Shown: positions 32,894 to 45,490 of the stretch, in pieces
How the letters are laid out: every line of letters starts with the position of its first letter
Numbering within the stretch: position 1 is the first letter of the stretch
DNA from: Podocnemis expansa
Taxonomy: Eukaryota; Chordata; Testudines; Podocnemididae
Direction of reading: 5' to 3'
DNA length: 64,000 nt
Assembly: GCA_007922195.1 (NCBI GenBank)
Contig: ML682013.1
Coordinates: forward strand, 22,198,645 to 22,262,644
Position numbers and translations under genes: made by a program
The notes under the pieces: model-generated
Database searches by the model: none
What the model saw: only the letters and a program-made list of their open reading frames with translations
Told to the model about the DNA's origin: nothing

Positions 32894-35849
32894 TAATGGC
32901 TCCCTGTGCCAGCTATTTTTTTCCTATGGGATCCCTTCATGTTAAGCTTATGCATGGGGTGTGGCCTGAGAATTTGCCTTCCTTCTTTTAAGGCCATAAG
33001 TAAATGTTAACTAACACTGTCACGTTTACTTACTATTCTGACTGAGGGCAGCTGTTGGTCCTACAGTTTTACTGTATGTCTCCAGGAAATAGTGAGGGGA
33101 ATCAGCTGCTCTCCATCCACCTGATCTATGTCTTAAGTGGAATGGGTGACTCGTATGTGTATGCCACCCTCCCCTCCTTCCACTTCTGCTGCAGCCAGAC
33201 TCCCAGACTGCCTGCTGGGTTCCATTAGTGCTACCAAACCTTTAAATTGCTATCCTTTTTTAGACTAACATGCTTGAGAATATTGGGAAACCTCACTCTT
33301 CTCAAAACTCCCAAGAAAACTAAAGCTCGGTAGGATAGAGGTTTGTATTCGTTCTCAAGTTATTTGGATATCATCTATATCTGGATATTGTGGCATTTGT
33401 CCATTCTGATTGATGTGCCATCTATGAAGTGTCACACGTCACTGGCTATTGAAGAGGTGTAGGACAGGAGCGATAGCTAATCTAAAGCTAAAAAGCCCAC
33501 ATTGTAGTGTATTTTCTCTTTGCTGCCCTTCTTTTATGTCTCCCTCATGTTTCTCTTTTGAGCTCCAGCAGTGTTGCTGAATGCTAATGACGAAAATCAT
33601 GGTGTAGTCTGAAAAAGTTTCCTTCTAGAAATAGATTTTGGTTTTGAACGTCAAGTTGTCAGGTATATCATTAGATGCACTGTTTAGTAATTGCATAGGA
33701 GTATATTTGGGCCTCAGCAGGGCAGTTATTGCAATACTTTTCCAAGTCTGTCCTATACCAAAGGCCTTTTTGCTTTTTCTTTTCAAGTTGCTCAGCAACA
33801 GTGCATGTAAGCAGGTGCTGCCCCCCCCCCCCCCCGTATACCCATCGGAACTGCTTGCAGGTGGATTTTTTCAGCATTTTCTGTCAAGGTTTCCATAAAT
33901 TTATACTCACTGCGTTTTTGCTTTGTTTTGTTTTTGTTTTTTACTTTGACACCTTCACGAACACTGTTTCCTTGAATTCTCAAGGAGATGCTATTGTTTC
34001 CTGATGTTCGATAGCCACAGAACTGCCCAGCGAGATGGAGTTCACAAATCCCCCTATTGATCATCTGCCATCCAACTGCTGGTACCTGTACTGAGATGTC
34101 ACTAATCAGGGTCATCTTTTACTTTAGTTTATTATCTAGTAAGTTTGCAATTTTGGATATAGAGACAAGCAGGAAACTAGAAGACACAACAGAAAGCCAT
34201 GTAGACAAGGGACTTTGAAGAGTGGCTGAAGGGTGAATGTGAGTCTTAGAGGTGCATGTCTCTATGGGAGTAGCTGCATTCATGAAGAAACAAAGTGTTA
34301 GTGGCTGTTTCAAAATTGAGACACAGGCCTGTGAAGAGAAAGGAGGTTCTGCTCTGGAGCTTATTGAACAAAGAGGCTTTGTGCAAGGGGCTGATCTAAA
34401 AGATGTTTCTGATTTTGTTTTCCACACTAAAATGGTATGTCCATACCATACCAAGTTTACAGTGGTGTTGTACAAACTAAACTGAAGGGGTTATTGAAAT
34501 TCATTCAGTTGATACAAAAATACCAGAAGAGGTGCTTCCCTATTCCAGATAGTCTCTCTTGGATGTGCTGCTGCAAAATGGAAAGGCTAGTTTGGATCCA
34601 ATAGACAATGAGTTGTTGGATGAAGAAACATAAGGAAAGGGGGTACAATGAGGAGGAGAGAAGGAAGGAAGTGTGAAGGGTAATGGACAGGAAACAGAAG
34701 GGATCATGAGAAGAATGACCTATAGCGTTGACAGATGTCTCACAAGGAAATGGCCCTTCAACTGCTGTGGAATTCCTCAGGCTTAAATTTAAATTTAAAA
34801 AACGTCCTTGTTTGTCTTGCTAGCAGCTCATCATTGATATTATTGGTTCAACTTGCAAGTTGCTGTGAGCTGACAGTTCAAATGGTGTGGGCAGAACCAC
34901 CATTTCCTTTCTCTTCTTCTGTACACCACTCTCATGGGTGGCTGTGGCTTGTTTTGTCAGTCACAACCACAGCATTACCACCAATACCTTTTTAGCTCAT
35001 TTTGTCTTGTCAGTGGTGACATTACTTTCTCTTTCAGCTCTACTGTTGCCCTTCATTGTCTTTCTTTAATGCAGCAGTTCCTACTGACTCATCAGCCTAA
35101 AAGAAGCATAACAGAGTAAAATGGATGTGTATTGGAGCAGATCATATACTGTTGCTTTCATATCTTAATTTCTTTTATAAAGATGATGATGTGATTCTCT
35201 CTCCTCTCAAATACACTGTAACTGGATCATCAAATGGAGAGGAGGGTTCATTTTTCTTTCTTTTCTGCTATCTAGTTTTATTTCCCATTCCAGTTTTCCA
35301 CCTGCTTTCTCCCATAGGACAGCTGAATGCCTTTTACATCTAATTTGTTGTATTCAGAGACAGAGCATCAGTCAAAGATTTTAAGAATTGTACATATGCA
35401 ATTTTCTCTTGAGGAGACGTTGTTTGTTGATTTCTTGAAAGTGTCCTTCTGACAGCCACATAACTTGGCATCTAAAGATTCACCATGATCACAGTGAACT
35501 CTAATGATTATGGGCTAGATTATTCCCTTTTCTTATGCAGCTGAGCAGCAGGGTCAGACCTGCAGTCCTGGGCCTTTGGGATTGCAAGGGCTACTACTGA
35601 GATGCTTCTGTCCCAGAGCACCTTAGCTTAAAGCAGGACAGGAGCTATGTTTCCCTTTGCCATATGCTGGCCAGTTAGCAGAACTCGTACAGGGCAAGGG
35701 GAGTGGAGGAATATGCCGCATCTCCCATCCCCTCCAAAAAACGGTTATCAGGTGTCCAAATGTATTTTTGAATGTCCATTGGTGGGTGCCTTTCTCTGAA
35801 GATGGTGATTGATCAAAACTGGAAATGGGGTTGATTAGTGCTCTGAGGC
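32894..35849. other. Non-coding sequence with a poly-C run
   Basis: No gene seen in 3 kb. A run of 15 C lies at 33821-33835; it keeps several frames open (33638-34115) but no domain is present. Remaining open frames are short. Confidence 0.45.
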
Positions 35850-36036
35850 AGTTCAAAGAATCCTCTTTCTTAGATGCTTGGCTAGTGTATCTTGATCACA
35901 TGTTAGGGGTCTTACTGATCCTCAGATTGGGATCAGGAAGGATTTTCTGTCATGTTAGACTGGCAAGATTCTTGGGAGTGTTTCACTTTCTTCTGCAGCA
36001 TAGCGCATTGATCACCTGCTGGGATCACAGATAGTC
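35850..36036 (+). mobile_element. CR1 3' region fragment, plus strand
   Basis: GGTCTTACTGATCCTCAG, TTGGGATCAGGAAGGATTTTC, TTTCACTTTCTTCTGCAGCA and ATTGATCACCTGCTGGGATCA follow the CR1 tail order. Its right end is interrupted by the hAT element starting at 36037. Confidence 0.6.
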
Positions 36037-37100
36037 CAGGGGTGTCCAAACTTTTTGGGTGAGGGGCCCTATTGCAATTCTTTTCTCAGTCAGGGGGCCA
36101 GTGAGAGAATTTTTGAAAGATAAGGCATAGATAACACATACAAATCAATCTTTATTAATAAACTTTAATAACATAATGATTAGTGTGATATTTGGCATTG
36201 CTTTTGCTTGCACAAATTGTCAATGTCTGCCTGCACACTTGATGTAGCAATATGAAGTATTCCAGATAGATGTCCAGTTGTCAGGAGGGACCTCGATTTT
36301 GTTTTGATGTTTTTCATTCTTGAAAAGAGCTGTTTGCTGCAATATGTGCTGCCAAACAGCACAATGAATCGATGGGCATGTTATGATAGATCTGGATAAG
36401 ACTCTGAGGCAGGACAGGGGATCATGGCAAAGGAAGGGAGGGGAAGAAGGGTGAAGTGGGAGAGCACAGCAGCTGGGTGGCAGGCTTCAGCTACTTCCTG
36501 ACAGTCACACTGCTCTGCGGCCCCTTCACTTTCCCAGAACTGCCACAGTTTGTCCTGTGTTTTTCCCCCTGTCTTCTCCTCATCCCCGCCCCCAGTCAGC
36601 ACTGCTCTTCTTCCCCTGGATTCTGCTTGCTCTAGGACTTAGTTCTCCTACCGCCCACACCCGACTGAGTACAATGCCAGATCAGCTCACCCCCACCATA
36701 CAGCACCTTGCTGGCTCTGCTTTCCTTCCTTTTCCTTCCCCACTCCACTCCCCTATAGCAGACTACGGCTTTGCTCTCCTTCGCTGGCTCAGCTCTCTTT
36801 CTCCCATCCAAATAAGCACACTGCTGCTGGCAACAGGCTCAGCTCTTCCTGATGGAGCTTGCTGCCACTGCGGCTGGCTGACTCAGTTTTTCCCCTCCTA
36901 CCCAAGCAAGCAGTCTGAATCCAGCCCCTAACAGCTCTCTGGCCAGGCCACGCCTCCTGGTAGCTGTGCACAGGGCAGGAATTCAACAAGGGCCTTGGGC
37001 AGACCTAGCTCCCAGGCTCTTGCAGCAGCACTTCTTGGGCTGGTTGAAAGCCCTTGGCAGGCCACATTCTGGCCCCCCTGCCGCAGGTTGGACAAGTCTG
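36037..37100 (-). mobile_element. Internally deleted hAT transposon, about 1.06 kb
   Basis: The left end CAGGGGTGTCCAAACTTTTTG and the right end CAGGTTGGACAAGTCTG are degenerate inverted repeats. Flanks AGATAGTC (36029-36036) and ATCTAGTC (37101-37108) agree at 6 of 8 positions and fit nnnTAnnn. The last 60 or so codons of a transposase remain next to the left end, on the minus strand. The rest, 36400-37090, is a pyrimidine-rich non-coding filler. Confidence 0.7.
36180..36362 (-). pseudogene. hAT transposase C-terminal dimerisation domain remnant
   Basis: Sixty codons read LFGSTYCSKQLFSRMKNIK at the start and contain HLSGILHIATSSVQADI before ending CQISH and a stop. This is the hATC dimerisation motif (FGSTYLCEQLFSRMK, LTDEHLSGCLRIA) of Charlie/Buster-like hAT transposases. 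The catalytic DDE core, BED finger and N-terminus are missing. It keeps an open frame to its natural stop although the element is internally deleted. Non-functional alone. Confidence 0.75.
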
Positions 37101-37195
37101 ATCTAGTCTCACCTCCTGCACAAGGCAGGTCACAAAACCTCACTCACCCACTCCTGTAATAAACCTCTAACCTCTGACTGAGTTATAAAAGTCAT
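37101..37195 (-). mobile_element. CR1 3' end fragment, minus strand
   Basis: ATCTAGTCTCACCTCCTGCA, CAAGGCAGGTCACAAAACCT and CACTCCTGTAATAAACCTC are the reverse complement of the CR1 tail. It starts at the hAT target duplication and is opposite in orientation to the CR1 piece at 35850-36036. Confidence 0.6.
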
Positions 37196-38049
37196 CTTGG
37201 CATCTCTTATCTAATAAATTTCATGCCATTGCAGGGGCCATAGGCACTGATAGCACCTCTGTCTCTGTTGTTTTCTGCCCATAGCACACAACAGGTTGTT
37301 CTTTTGGAGACTAAAAAGTGTTAGCCTAATCCATGGTGTTAGGCTCCGTATAGAGTTAAATGATGGGGATTAATGGTCTGCACTATGCAGCAGGTCAGAC
37401 TAGGTGATATTGTTAAACTTTATGAACTGTAAGAGTCCCCCTCCAACCCTAGCTGAGGAGTGCACTTTACTTTCCTTGAAGTAGGGTCACTCTGCATTCT
37501 CCCAAATGCAGGGATATGTGTACATGCCACAGTCCACAAACCGCTTGTGAGTAACATGGTGACTACTAGTGGGTTGACACTACTAGGTAGAGATTGGAGT
37601 GTAAACATCTAGTTTGGGAGCAGTTCAAGTTGAGATTTGTACTGATCCTATTTTTAGCTTAGATTCAGAACTGGTGGTAGACAAAACTGCATCTTAATCT
37701 TGACTTGCACCTCTTTTTGCGCTGTGATGAGCATATTACTCTTAAAACCCAGTTTTATAAGTGTTACTCATGTGAATAAGGCCTTGCCAAATTGGAACCA
37801 TAAAAATAAAGTTGGGAACGGGGTGGATTTTTAGTTTTTAATATTCATCACAGGAAGTGTTCATGACAAAACTGATTAAACACTTTTTCCTTCAAGTCCA
37901 GAGCTCAGATGTGAACAGGAGGTATTGGAGATACAGTGTAAAAATTGTTGATCCGTTATGGTAATTGTTACTGCAATACAAGTCTAGGAAATGTTTGTTT
38001 CAAGCTATCACAATAAAACGATGCACAAAAATACTAAAACGGGAAAGAT

Positions 38050-38315
38050 CATTTTGTGGTTAAGGTACAGGATTACCACTCAGGAGATCTGAGCTTAATT
38101 CCCAGATCTGCTAAAGTCTACATGTGTGATGGTAAAATAGGGATAACAGTGATTCCTTCTTCCCAACCTTCTATTTGTTTTGTCCCTTTGGATTGTAAAG
38201 TCTTCTGGATAAAGACCTTCTCTTGGTTTGTGTATGCCAAATGGCACAAGTAGCATAGTGCGATCTTGATCTTGTTTAGGGTCTTTGCGAACTATTTTAT
38301 AGAAGTACCTCATAA
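38050..38315 (+). mobile_element. CORE-SINE (MIR-like), nearly complete
   Basis: The tRNA-derived head (TTTGTGGTTAAGGTACAGGA, CAGGAGATCTGAGCTTAATTCCC) still shows A-box-like TGGTTAAGGTA and B-box-like GAGCTTAATTCCC. A middle part follows, and the tail GGATTGTAAAGTCTTCTGGA ... CATAGTGCGATCTTGATC ... GGGTCTTTGCGAACTATTTT matches the usual GATTGTAAGCTCTCTGGG ... GGGGCCCTGATC tail. Old. Confidence 0.65.
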
Positions 38316-38832
38316 CAAAATCTTTGATATTGGATTTATTGCAACATAGAAGATGACACAGAAAATCAGAATTGAAGAAATCACTTTATCAAATCAATAA
38401 ATATATCATCAAAATACCAGTGTGAATGTGGGGCTGCAAATATAAAACTTACTGTATGCACGTCACTAAGGGCTAAATCTACTCATCCTATGCAAAGGCC
38501 TGGTGCCAGAGTTCTTTGTGAGTGTAGAAGAAGTTGAAATTTTCTCCTCCAGTTGCCTGCAAAATTGCTCTGTATGAAGTTCTGCACAAAGATGTGTGGA
38601 ATTGGATGGCTGTAATCCTTATGGGTGTTGGGTCATCCCTTTGCCCTCTGGTCCTTTTGGAGCTGACCATGTGACTGCTGTGGGCCATACTTCTCTTGGT
38701 TCCCTTGCTGAAGTTGAAATTATTTACTTCTTCGGTGGGGTGAAACAATGGGATGATGTCAATAAAAGGTGCAACAACAACTGATTCTGGAATTTGCTGT
38801 GAACTTTATGGACAGTTGCTAAAAATATGTTC

Positions 38833-38867
38833 TAAAGGGGCAACCGTGTTACTCTAGTTCACTGGTG
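38833..38867. mobile_element. Penelope-arm fragment
   Basis: TTCTAAAGGGGCAACCGTGT then TACTCTAGTTCACTGG matches the outermost edge of the fold-back arms (TTCCAAAGGGGTAGCCGTGTTAG). No return arm and no target duplication is evident. Confidence 0.4.
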
Positions 38868-39040
38868 ACATTGACTTCTTCTGCCATAAAGAACACTGGT
38901 TACTCAGAGTAATAAGAAAGTTCCCTCCACTCCCCAATGAGGCACTGTCTTTGTTTAGCCCCTTAAAAAAGAGAAAAGGGGTAACAAAGAACCTCTGTGC
39001 CCATCTTTACCTAGTGTCCCAGCCAGCTGTGTATTTTAGG

Positions 39041-39315
39041 TCCAGTCTACAATGACACCAGTGAATTGTACTGCAACTTGCATATCTCCTACTGACTGAC
39101 TTATGTTGCTGCACTACAATGTCTTAGCTGCACTGTGTTGATGGGAGATTCCCTCGAGTTGATGCAACCTTACTCTTCTTGAGGAAGGGGTGGATTTATT
39201 GCTTTGACCAAAGAACACTTCCGGGATCAATCGAGTGAGTCTCCAAAGCCCACTCAGTTATTTCCACTGCATCAATCCATGCAGCCCCAGAAATGTAGAT
39301 ATATCCTTACATTCA
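39041..39315. mobile_element. Degenerate Harbinger-type MITE
   Basis: The left end AGGTCCAGTCTACAATG and the right end AAATGTAGATATATCCTT are imperfect inverted repeats, with internal words TTATGTTGCTGCACTAC and GAGTTGATGCAACC. Related in style to the autonomous element's right end at 48531. Weak. Confidence 0.4.
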
Positions 39316-41100
39316 CTACATTTGTAGGAAGTGCAACAAAAAATAAATATTCTAATATACTCAGCATAACTATTGTTTAACCCCTACTGCTCCAAGCTAC
39401 TTTTAGGCCAAAGATACACAGCTAACTTGTTTCCTTTTCAGTGAACCTTTGGCTCAGCTTTGCTCTTTCTCTGAGCCTCAGAGGACTAGTAAACCCATGC
39501 TATACAAGTGAGATGAAGGAATCGCTAATTTCACTCTTTTCTGTCTGACTGTACTGGTATAATATGCATTTTTTAAAGAATGTGCTCTTATCATGCAAGG
39601 TTGGAGATTAAACAAGGGGGTTTGTATTGCATTGCCATCTTTCTTTCTGTACATTCTCCTCAGCCTCAAAATTGCATGATTAACTTTCACCCTTCAGTGT
39701 ACTGCACAGAAAAGGGAAGAAAAATATCTTAAAGATCATAGTGTTAAATAAGTTCAGGATCATAAACACTTTGTGGTTTTGTCCCCCTTAACTTATTTTT
39801 TTTTGATTTCATAGCTAGACCTGTGATTTCAACCCTGTGTGAAATAATAGATATTTTGTTTTCCGTGGCTGATAAACAAGAAACGTGTCTATTTCACTGA
39901 CTATTAGAATTAAGGCTCTTCTTTGCTTTAGCTTGTCTGTTATCAAGGACTCGTGTCATATTGCTTCTTTAGAATGAGGTTAGTAACATTATAGTCACTT
40001 CACTCTAGAAAGACAGCATGTTGGGTATCTCTGATCGTAAATAAATATCCTTCAAATGACTTTTCTACTTTAATATAACATATAAACAATGCAATTTCAA
40101 CTGTGCCTTTGTGAAAATAATACAAGATTCATTTTCTCATTACTGTGAATTCATACTGGGGAGAAGGACCCAATATGAAACCATTTTTAAGTTGATTGTG
40201 TCATTTTTTAAATAAGTTTCTCTGTTCTGTCTTGATTCCTTTCTCCTTCTGTTGATAATTATAGCAAGGGTTCAGGATCAATATACAAGACTCTAGGCAA
40301 GATTACACCAAGCCAAATCAGAAATACATCCATTGAAAACATTTTATAGTTCCAAAAGAGGAAATATAAGAATTCTTCTTGTTCCCTTTGTTTTATAGAA
40401 TTTTTTCAGCAGAGTAAGCACCAGATAAAAAACTTGAGTATGGGTATGTTCTTGTTCCCACTGAAGTCAGTGTGAGTTGTGACATTGATCTGGATAGACA
40501 CAAGATTTGGCATTTTGCTGGTATTAAAGTGAAAAATGTGCAAAGTATTCTGAATGTTCCCTATTGAATGAACACTTGCTTGGTTTAGTAACATTAAACC
40601 AGAAGAACCACAAAAGAGGCTAGTTTAATGAGAGCTGGCATCACTTACTACCAAGAGGTTAGTGGATGCAGAGGCAATATGTGTGAGCATAATAATCTTT
40701 CCTTTTTTAGTTGATTTAGATAACTTCTTTGAGAATCCCCAGTCTGAACTTTTACTGCTTTGCTGGGTTTCCACTTAGCAAAACAATATGGAAGCCTGTG
40801 ACAGAGTTGTGGGATGAAATAAAGCTCCATTAATCCATGACCCTAAGCGCACAGATCTGCTTTTTACAAGTATTTTTTAGGCTCAACAAAACATTCTTTA
40901 TTATTGTCCAATGCTGGACAGCCTGTAAATAAACTCATTGAGAGAAATGGTTAATGGTGGAATAAAGCAGCAAACAGTATTCAACTCAGCAAAGTGTCAA
41001 AGTAGCCCTAGCTTAATTTTTTCCACTAATGAAGTGCCTTATATGGGGACAAGCTATAAGGTCAAAATTGTCAAACTACAACAATGTTCATCAAATCTAC
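39316..41100. other. AT-rich non-coding sequence
   Basis: No gene seen. A short CACTGAAGTCAGTG palindrome at about 40459 may be a remnant of the short hairpin repeats. Confidence 0.4.
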
Positions 41101-41272
41101 GATAACAAATAGAGTGATGTAATATCTTTTATTGGGCAGTGAAGGAGACCAGCTTTCGAGGTACACAGAGCTCTTCTTTGGGTCTGAAGCTCTGTGTTAC
41201 TTCAAAGATTGTCTTTCACCATAAGTAGTTGGTCTGGTAAATATACTACCTTACCCTCCTTGCTTTTAATAT
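41101..41272. mobile_element. Palindromic Penelope-like insertion, second family
   Basis: The left arm GTAATATCTTTTATTGGGCA ... ACCAGCTTTCGAGGTACACA ... GAGCTCTTCTTTGG returns after a short loop as CTGAAGCTCTGTGTTACTTCAAAG ... AGTAGTTGGTCTGGTAAATA ... ACTACCTTACC. The arms match a different common sauropsid repeat (CTGAAGAAGAGCTCTGTG ... AAGCTCGAAAGCTTG ... AATAAAAGATATTACC). Same fold-back architecture as the first family. Target duplication not identified. Confidence 0.6.
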
Positions 41273-44200
41273 CTTGGGACCAAAATGGCTGCTATAACAT
41301 GCAAACAGAAAAGATAGGGCTATGCTGAAAGGATAAAGTTCAGACTAAATACTCATGAATGCTTGCAGATCCTGGTGCTAGAGGCATTCTTGACATCAAA
41401 TGGAATTAAAGTTGAGTTATTTTGAACCATTCTATAGATATCCATATTTGCCCTGAAACTTAAACACCAAGGGATATCTATGTTTACACTTCCAAGGAAA
41501 GGGTTTGTTTGATACTAATAACATTTGCCTTACATGATAAAATAAATAGTGAAACATTCTATATACAAACCTTTTGAAAAATCATCTAGATTCAATAATG
41601 TAAAATGCATTTTATGAAAGGAAAACTTACTTAAGATTTAATTTTTATTAAAATCTATTTTTAATTTTTTTAAAAAATATAGGAGACAGAAGTCATCAGT
41701 GTTCCTGAATGCCATTACTTGTCCTATGATTGCTTTTATAGACAGATGCTGGTGGGAGACTTGAACTCTACTTTATTCCCTGGTGGGGGAGAAAAATAAC
41801 AAAAGGAGTCAGTTCTGTGGATAGTTCAAGAAGGCTACATTAGCCCTTAAAATGAAATAAACTGAAGACAAACAAATTTAAGTTTATGGTACTTGAAATA
41901 GAGAAACAGAGAGAAGTGTTCTTTCTCTTCCTTTTCAAAATGATTATAGAAGGGCTGGGGACGGGAGAGAGGCGTGGGAGAAGAACCTGAAAATGTTGCT
42001 CCAAATGTTTAGACAGTTGGCTTGAAATTCAAACCAGCTGTTGTGTACTATGTTCTCTCTGTTTTTTGCTTGTACTGGGCGTTAAGCATGAAGATATGAA
42101 CATCATTTAATTAATGAGTTTAATTAGAATTGTAAAGAAATCATGGAATTAGACACCTGTGACTTTAGTTATCCAAAAAATGTTTAGACATCTCTTCCTG
42201 AAATGCAAAAATAACTTTCTTGGGATTTTTTTAGTTTTTCTATTTAGTAATTTGTGTGTCATCTATTAGAAAACATTACCAATTTCTCTTTCATACACTG
42301 AATGCATTAGATTTTATCAAGGTGGCAAACTCTCTCTTCAGACAAAATTACTAAATGTTTAGTTTTGCATATTTTTCTCTTGTCCAAATTTGGGTTGCTT
42401 GATCTTCAGGCATGTCTACATTTTAGATAGGTTTGAATGATGTCTCTTAAGTGAAACCATTAAGATACTCTGTATAACTAGACTTAATAATGTCAGTATC
42501 GAAATTAGCCAAATTTCATCCAAGTTTGTTAACTACATTTTAGCTCAACTTTTCAACATGATCTGGCACCCATTAAATGGGAGTGATAGAAGTTTCCTAT
42601 ATTTCTGGGAAACAGGAGAGCTTCCTGTGCTGTTTCAAATGTTTTTTAAAGAATTGCTTTCTTAAAAAGGTTTTCCAATTTCTTTGTATTCACATAAAAG
42701 GTTGGAACAAGTCACTATACACTTGTTCTCTCTTCAAGAATGTTTGTCAATATTTACCTATTCCTCATTTTAAAAAGAAATTATTTTCCAAAGTTCCACC
42801 TGTATATGGTGATTTTTGATACTAGTGGCAATCAGTGAACAGTTCACCATTATCTTTAAATCAGAGACTTAGCATTGCACTACTACACAACTCATCATGC
42901 TTAATGGTAATAACACTCATTCACATTCATTTTAGGACTTCTTTCCTTCATCATAATCTAAACATTCCCATCTGACTAGATTGGGCTCATTTGTGTTTCT
43001 CCAGACCATCAGGTTTTGTTTCCAAATATTTTATTTTCACAATTTGCATTTTAATCACAGGGCTGTGTGCTTTTTTATGACCTCCTCCTCTCCCCATTCA
43101 AATCTACTCTTTATCGCTCTTCCCACAATTGCTCTTATCAACAGTACCTACTATATGGGTTAAATTCATTAAAATTCGCAAACTGCATTCTCCAGTCAAC
43201 ATATCATACATCAGTCTCTGATTTTGCTGTTAAGTTGTTCATGAGCTAAGATACTTGGACCTAGATTCTGTTTAAATTGTAATTTTCTTCCTCCCCACCC
43301 TCTTTGAGACTTTTCCTGATATGCTTCTGTGGTGACAAAGGTCAAGTCTCAGTGATTGCTGTGCAGTTCAGTGTTGGTTTAATTTTATTACATCACTCTT
43401 TGTATAAGTACATAGTACACAATACTTATAAGACTGAAAAAAATGCTGCTGTATTTTATATCAAAAGCCTTTGGAGTTATTGAGGCAATTGTACATGAGC
43501 ATAAAAATTAACCTATTTTTTTTCCCTGAGTGCTACTGGAGCCTATTCATATAATGTTCTCATTCTGCACTTAGACAGAAAGATAATCTAGTTTCAAAAG
43601 AAGGATGTGACCTCTTGTTCCAGAATATAAGTGTATAGAATGATCATTCATTACGAATGGCTAATTTGTGACCTGTAGGTGCTACCCTTCATTGGACAGG
43701 GAAGATTTTCTGAGATACAAATGAGAATTTGACACTTAACTACTGTATCTCTCTTGCAATGCTCCTTCAAGATCTCCAGTGCATAGGAACAATGGAAGGG
43801 TACATCTGCTCCTATGTAATATCCTCTCTTTTTAGCCCACAGGCTTCAATGATCTGAATGGAGCTTACAGCTTTTTACTCCAGCAAAAACTGTGGCCAAG
43901 TGTCTGCTAAATTGAATGCATTGTATGAGTAATTTTCAAGTTGCTTTAGTAAATATGGCTTATTAATTATGTGGCTGCAGATATAAGACTTAGCAATTAT
44001 GGGGAAGAATGTTTAAAAAGCACAACAGAGGAATTAGGATCACAAGCCTCATTGACTCACAGTAAGATTTGTGTACCTAAGTCCTTTAGCTACTTCTGAA
44101 AACCTCCCAGGTACTTTCAGGCGAGATTTCTGGGAAAGGGCCGCAGGTGACAGTAAAAAGTCCGTCTTTAATTTGTTGAAATGAAAGTATCTTCCATATT

Positions 44201-44399
44201 TCCTTAACTTTCCTTCTGAAAGAATAATGACATGTAAAATTGATATTGAAGCCATGTCAAGACTGTGATGGGAAGTTAATGTGTTTTAAATTGATTTTCA
44301 TGCACCAGATTCTGGATGCTGTAGTAGTGTAATCACACCACCCTCCTTGTGTCAGGCTCTTGCATACCCATTAGTCACCATTGGGTCTGTAGCAGTGCA
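41273..44399. other. AT-rich non-coding sequence
   Basis: No gene or clear repeat in 3.1 kb. CAGGCATGTCTACATTTTAG at about 42408 could be a lone Harbinger-type MITE end without a partner. Confidence 0.45.
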
Positions 44400-45130
44400 C
44401 TTAACCCACTTCAGCACACAGATGGTTAAAAGGGGCCTGACAGCAGAGCCAGTCGGGGCAAGCAGGCAGGATAAAAAGGGAGTAGCAAGACTCTCAGTCT
44501 CAGTCTGCCCGGGAGGCTAAAGTGAGGGAGGTCCTCTCCCTAGCTGGCTGGCTGCAGGAGTCAGAACCCCAGAGAGCTCTGAGTGTAGTCCACAATAGGC
44601 AGCTGACCAAAGATTTGGGATTCTTAACAGAGCAGACTGTGGAGTGGCCACAGCAGTGGTCCAGAGGTGGGGAGCAAGAAGTGGACGGCAGCCTGATTCC
44701 AAAAGCGTGAGGAGCTGCATGTGACTGGAGCTGCGGGAACAGTGGCCTGTAGAATTGACGGTGGTGCAGAGGACTAGAGGGAAGTGGAGGCCTCAGAGAA
44801 GGCACTTAGGATCTCTGGGTGAGGCCTGGCGAAGTGGGCAGGCCCTGGCCCCTCTCCACTCTCCCGGTGTGCCAAGAACAGCACAAGTGCCAGCAGCAGC
44901 ACTGTTTTGCTGGCTATTGACTGTTTTAATGAGTGTCTGGGACCAAGGTGAGCTGGAATGTACCCCAGAAGGGGTGGACTGATGGGCTTAGCTGGAGGGC
45001 TAAGGTACCAGGTCTGGACATGGACAGGATTCAACATGGCAAGAGGGTGGTGCACTGGTCACCAGGTGGGAGACCACTTGAGCATTCCCCAGTAACACCA
45101 GCAGGAGGCATCCATCAGGTGGGTCGAGTG
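44400..45130. repeat. Unclassified GC-rich dispersed repeat
   Basis: An abrupt GC-rich segment with AGGATAAAAAGGGAGTAG, TAGAGGGAAGTGGAGGCC, AGGCCTGGCGAAGTGGGCAG and TACCCCAGAAGGGGTGGACT. These phrases recur in turtle genomes as a dispersed element, possibly derived from an LTR, with a TATA-like GATAAAAA near 44470. No gag, pol or second LTR is visible. It abuts the left side of the Harbinger relic. Confidence 0.35.
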
Positions 45131-45490
45131 CTGCTAAATGTCTACAGGGACAACATTCAAAGCAGTGCACTGTAGGTAGCTATCCCACATTGCAACTAGA
45201 TGCAGTGGCTTATAGGACGGATGTCATCTTCCCGTTATACAATGTGCTCCTCTCTATTTCTTATCAGAAAGAAACATGAAATACTTTTTTGCACTTCTTT
45301 TCTCTGCCATGAATACAGAGAGCCATGGGATTCACTCAGCTCTCCACTATCATATAAACACCTAATGCTCTATCCTGTAATATTTTCAGCAGTACAACAG
45401 GAGCTGCAATGCAGGAAATTGTGATGTTACTGAGGCCGTCCTGCTACAAGCAATAGAGGAACAATTCCTGATTGCTGCAGGCTGACATGC

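Noticed and set aside
38050..38315. tRNA gene suggested by A- and B-box-like motifs
   Set aside because: No cloverleaf can be folded and the downstream tail identifies a CORE-SINE.
44400..45130. Possible endogenous retrovirus LTR
   Set aside because: No second LTR, primer-binding site, polypurine tract or gag/pol/env motif in the window; kept only as an unclassified repeat.
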